Program-made: the position numbers and the translations under genes | Assembly (NCBI GenBank): GCA_946543095.1 | Contig: CAMNLO010000081.1 | Location: 1 to 7,140, forward strand | Direction: 5' to 3' | Length of the DNA: 7,140 nt | Source: an uncultured bacterium | GTDB taxonomy: Bacteria > Bacillota > Clostridia > Lachnospirales > Lachnospiraceae | Shown here: piece after piece, positions 5,220 through 7,140 of the stretch | Position numbering within the stretch: position 1 is the first letter of the stretch | Layout of the letters: every line of letters begins with the position of its first letter | The notes under the pieces: generated by a model | The model's database searches: none | What the model was told of the DNA's origin: nothing | Seen by the model: the letters and a program-made list of their open reading frames with translations, nothing else

Positions 5220-5838
5220 AGGAATTCTGATCGTAGTCAGCGGCTTTGCGGGAACAGGAAAAGGAACCCTGATGAAGCTTTTGGTAGAGCGGAACGAGAA
5301 TCTCAAGCTCTCCGTTTCCATGACTACCCGCTCTCCCAGACCCGGTGAGGAGGAAGGGGTCTCCTACTTCTTCGTTACCAGAGAGGAATTTGAAAAAAAC
5401 ATTCAGGAAAACGGCTTTGTGGAGCACGCGGAATACGTGGGGAATTATTACGGGACCCCCCGTTCCTATGTGGAGAAGCAGCTTGCCGAAGGAAACGATG
5501 TGGTCCTGGAGATCGAGATCCAGGGAGCCATGAAGATCAAACGGGATTATCCCGATGCCCTTTTGGTGTACGTGCTGCCCCCCAGTGTGGAGGAGCTGCA
5601 CCATCGCCTTCTTGCAAGGGGGACGGAGGAGCCCGAGGTCATAGAGAGAAGGTTAAAACGCGCGGCGGAGGAATCCGAAGGCATCGAAAGCTACGACTAT
5701 GTGGTGGTGAATGATGATCTGGAGACCTGCTACGAGGAGCTTTTGGGGGTGATCCGTTCCGCTCATTTCGCGGCCTTCCGCAATGAGGAATTTATCCGGA
5801 AGATCCGTAAGGAACTGTCGGATTACACTTTTGACTGA
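5206..5838 (+). CDS. gmk: Guanylate kinase
   Basis: Gmk phosphorylates GMP to GDP with ATP in the cytoplasm, an essential step of purine nucleotide supply. The 210-residue protein has usual length. It carries the P-loop GFAGTGKGT (13-21, Lys19), where many homologues read GPSGAGKGT, the GMP-binding TTRSPRPGEEEGVSYFFV (40-57), EHAEYVGNYYGTPRSYV (73-89), EIEIQGA (102-108) and the lid-region arginines in RLLARGTEEPEVIERRL (134-150). AGGGGGT at 5191-5197 lies 8 bases before the ATG. The start is inside remA in another frame, with a 14-base overlap, so the two are tightly coupled. Gmk sits next to remA and rpoZ, as in Bacillus. I see no missing catalytic residue. Confidence 0.97.
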   Translation: MKSNKGILIVVSGFAGTGKGTLMKLLVERNENLKLSVSMTTRSPRPGEEEGVSYFFVTREEFEKNIQENGFVEHAEYVGNYYGTPRSYVEKQLAEGNDVVLEIEIQGAMKIKRDYPDALLVYVLPPSVEELHHRLLARGTEEPEVIERRLKRAAEESEGIESYDYVVVNDDLETCYEELLGVIRSAHFAAFRNEEFIRKIRKELSDYTFD

Positions 5839-5867
5839 TCGTTCAACATACGAGGAGGAGAAAATTT

Positions 5868-6311
5868 ATGCTGCATCCGTCTTATACCGACCTTATGGAA
5901 GTGGTGAACCATGACGCCGAGTCCGGCGAGACCATGGCTGTAAACAGCCGTTATTCCATTGTTATGGCCACTGCCCGCCGTGCCCGCCAGCTGATCGCCG
6001 GGGATATCCCTCTGGTGAAGGATTCCCTGGACAAAAAGCCTCTTTCCATTGCCGTGCAGGAGCTGGAGGAAGGAAAGCTTCACCTGCTGAACAATAATTA
6101 TGTAGAAGAGGAAGACAAGGATGTGATCTCCTCCCCCACCGACATCGCCTGGGCCATTGATCCCGACGAGGATGTGGATGAGGAAGAGCAGGACGAAAAC
6201 TCCGACGAGGACAATTCCCCTTACGAAAGAGAGGAGGAGGATTACGACAAAGCGGATGCCCTGGACGAGATCGCAGATCTGGACAATGAGGACGTGGAGG
6301 CCGGGGAGTAA
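5868..6311 (+). CDS. rpoZ: RNA polymerase omega subunit with long acidic C-terminal tail
   Basis: Omega binds the beta' subunit and helps RNA polymerase assembly and stability. The N-terminal core, about 1-75, is typical: MLHPSYTDLM, NSRYSIVMATARRARQLIAG (26-45) and PLSIAVQELEEGK (58-70). The total of 147 residues is well above the usual 70-110 because of a tail from about 79 to 147. That tail contains 34 Asp or Glu and only 3 Lys or Arg by hand count, so it is probably disordered and strongly negative. The tail is in frame, uses ordinary codons and ends in TAA, so it looks genuine and not a frameshift. AGGAGGAG at 5853-5860 is a strong ribosome site. The gap from gmk is 29 bases. The role of the tail is unknown; it could act as a nucleic-acid mimic or a protein-docking segment, but that is speculation. 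Confidence 0.95.
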   Translation: MLHPSYTDLMEVVNHDAESGETMAVNSRYSIVMATARRARQLIAGDIPLVKDSLDKKPLSIAVQELEEGKLHLLNNNYVEEEDKDVISSPTDIAWAIDPDEDVDEEEQDENSDEDNSPYEREEEDYDKADALDEIADLDNEDVEAGE

Positions 6312-6330
6312 ATACCCCGGTTTCATTTTC
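6298..6330 (+). terminator. Terminator-like hairpin overlapping the rpoZ stop codon
   Basis: CCGGGG (6301-6306) and CCCCGG (6315-6320) form a perfect GC stem around an 8-base loop that contains the rpoZ TAA. An A-T and two G-U pairs can extend the base in RNA. TTTCATTTTC follows directly, so the form is that of an intrinsic terminator with a slightly interrupted T-tract. The rimO start is only 18 bases after the stem and no promoter fits in the gap, so partial termination or transcript-end protection is more likely than a full stop. Confidence 0.55.
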
Positions 6331-6338
6331 GGAATACG

Positions 6339-7140
6339 ATGAAGATCCTGTTCAGCTCACTGGGCTGCGATAAGAATCTGGTGGACTCGGAGAAAATGCT
6401 TTCCCTGCTGGCAGAGGCCGGCCATGAGTTCACGGACGATGAAGAACAGGCTGAGGCCTGCGTGGTGAACACCTGCTGCTTTATCGGAGACGCCAAGGAA
6501 GAGAGCATCAACACTCTTCTGCACTACGCTTCCCTGAAGGAAACCGGAAGCTTAAAGCTTCTGATCGCGGCAGGCTGTCTTGCCGAGCGTTATCACAAAG
6601 AGATCATGGACACGATCCCGGAGGTGGATGCCATTGTGGGCACTGCTTCCACCGAGGACATTGCACGCGCACTGGAGGAGGCCGGAAAAGGCCGCCATCC
6701 GGTGCTGTTTTTACGTCCCTTGAATGAAAAGCCCTTTGCTTCCCCGAAGCGGAATCTTTCCGCCCCGAGCTACACCGCATATCTGAAGATCGCCGAGGGC
6801 TGCAATAAAAACTGCACCTACTGCATCATCCCGAAGGTCCGGGGCCCCTACCGCAGCATACCAATGGAAAACCTTCTGGAAGAGGCTTCCTCCCTGGCTG
6901 CGAAGGGGGTGAAGGAGCTGATCCTGGTGGCTCAGGAGACCACCCTGTACGGCTTCGATCTCTATGGAAAAAAATCCCTGGCCGAGCTTCTCACAAAGCT
7001 GAATGAGATCGAGGACATCCGCTGGATCAGAGTCCTGTACTGTTATCCGGAGGAGATCGACGCTTCACTCATCTGTGCTTTAAAAAAGCTTCCTAAAGGA
7101 CTCCCCTATCTGGATCTTCCCATCCAGCACTGCTCTGACG
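6339..7140 (+). CDS. rimO: Ribosomal protein S12 methylthiotransferase, N-terminal part (runs off right edge)
   Basis: RimO is a radical-SAM enzyme with two 4Fe-4S clusters that methylthiolates a conserved aspartate of ribosomal protein S12. The 267 visible residues begin MKILFSSLGCDKNLVDSEKM. The LGCDKNLVDSE form separates RimO from the tRNA enzyme MiaB. Cys10, Cys46 and Cys80 fit the three ligands of the N-terminal cluster, and CNKNCTYC (155-162) is the radical-SAM CxxxCxxC motif, followed by IIPKVRGPYRS (163-173). YLDLPIQHCSD (257-267) is the conserved core segment at the window edge. Full proteins are about 440 residues, so some 170 residues and the TRAM domain lie beyond the edge. The ATG has only a weak GGAA upstream with a short spacer, and the terminator-like hairpin stands between it and rpoZ, so expression may be lower than that of the upstream genes. 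Confidence 0.95.
   Translation, partial: MKILFSSLGCDKNLVDSEKMLSLLAEAGHEFTDDEEQAEACVVNTCCFIGDAKEESINTLLHYASLKETGSLKLLIAAGCLAERYHKEIMDTIPEVDAIVGTASTEDIARALEEAGKGRHPVLFLRPLNEKPFASPKRNLSAPSYTAYLKIAEGCNKNCTYCIIPKVRGPYRSIPMENLLEEASSLAAKGVKELILVAQETTLYGFDLYGKKSLAELLTKLNEIEDIRWIRVLYCYPEEIDASLICALKKLPKGLPYLDLPIQHCSD

Overview
The window looks like a chromosomal segment of a fairly GC-rich Firmicute, most likely a member of the Lachnospiraceae or a close clostridial relative. The evidence is the gene order yicC-remA-gmk-rpoZ-rimO, an omega subunit beginning MLHPSYTDLMEVVN, a Gmk with the P-loop GFAGTGKGT, strong AGGAGG-type ribosome sites and near-consensus sigma-A promoters. No plasmid, phage or transposase gene is visible. 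The assignment to family level is recall-based inference.

Region by region: (1) bases 1-682, minus strand, hold the N-terminal 227 codons of ilvD (dihydroxy-acid dehydratase, branched-chain amino acid synthesis), running off the left edge. (2) Bases 683-1018 are a divergent intergenic region. Overlapping back-to-back promoters sit at about 953-985, and a GC-rich, repeat-containing and highly foldable stretch of about 250 bases would be the 5' leader of ilvD. (3) Bases 1019-3818, plus strand, carry rfbB, rfbA and rfbC, three of the four dTDP-L-rhamnose genes. rfbD is absent here. Between rfbA and rfbC lie four degenerate tandem units in an exact 37-base register. (4) Bases 3819-4077 hold an excellent sigma-A promoter and then a 161-base element bounded by 17-base imperfect inverted repeats. 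This element contains a long hairpin and a three-way-junction-like fold, and it sits in the predicted 5' leader of yicC. (5) Bases 4078-7140 are a tight housekeeping operon: yicC (endoribonuclease family), remA (DUF370 DNA-binding regulator), gmk (guanylate kinase), rpoZ (omega subunit with a long acidic tail) and rimO (ribosomal protein S12 methylthiotransferase, cut by the right edge). A terminator-like hairpin overlaps the rpoZ stop codon.

How the genes work together: RfbA makes dTDP-glucose, RfbB converts it to the 4-keto-6-deoxy sugar and RfbC epimerises that at C3 and C5. The final reduction to dTDP-rhamnose must be encoded elsewhere, or the intermediate feeds another deoxysugar. The downstream operon groups RNA turnover, nucleotide supply, transcription and ribosome modification with a regulator that in Bacillus controls exopolysaccharide genes.

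The coding genes are ordinary. The unusual content is in the three long intergenic regions: the structured ilvD leader, the 37-base repeat array and, most striking, the inverted-repeat element in front of yicC.
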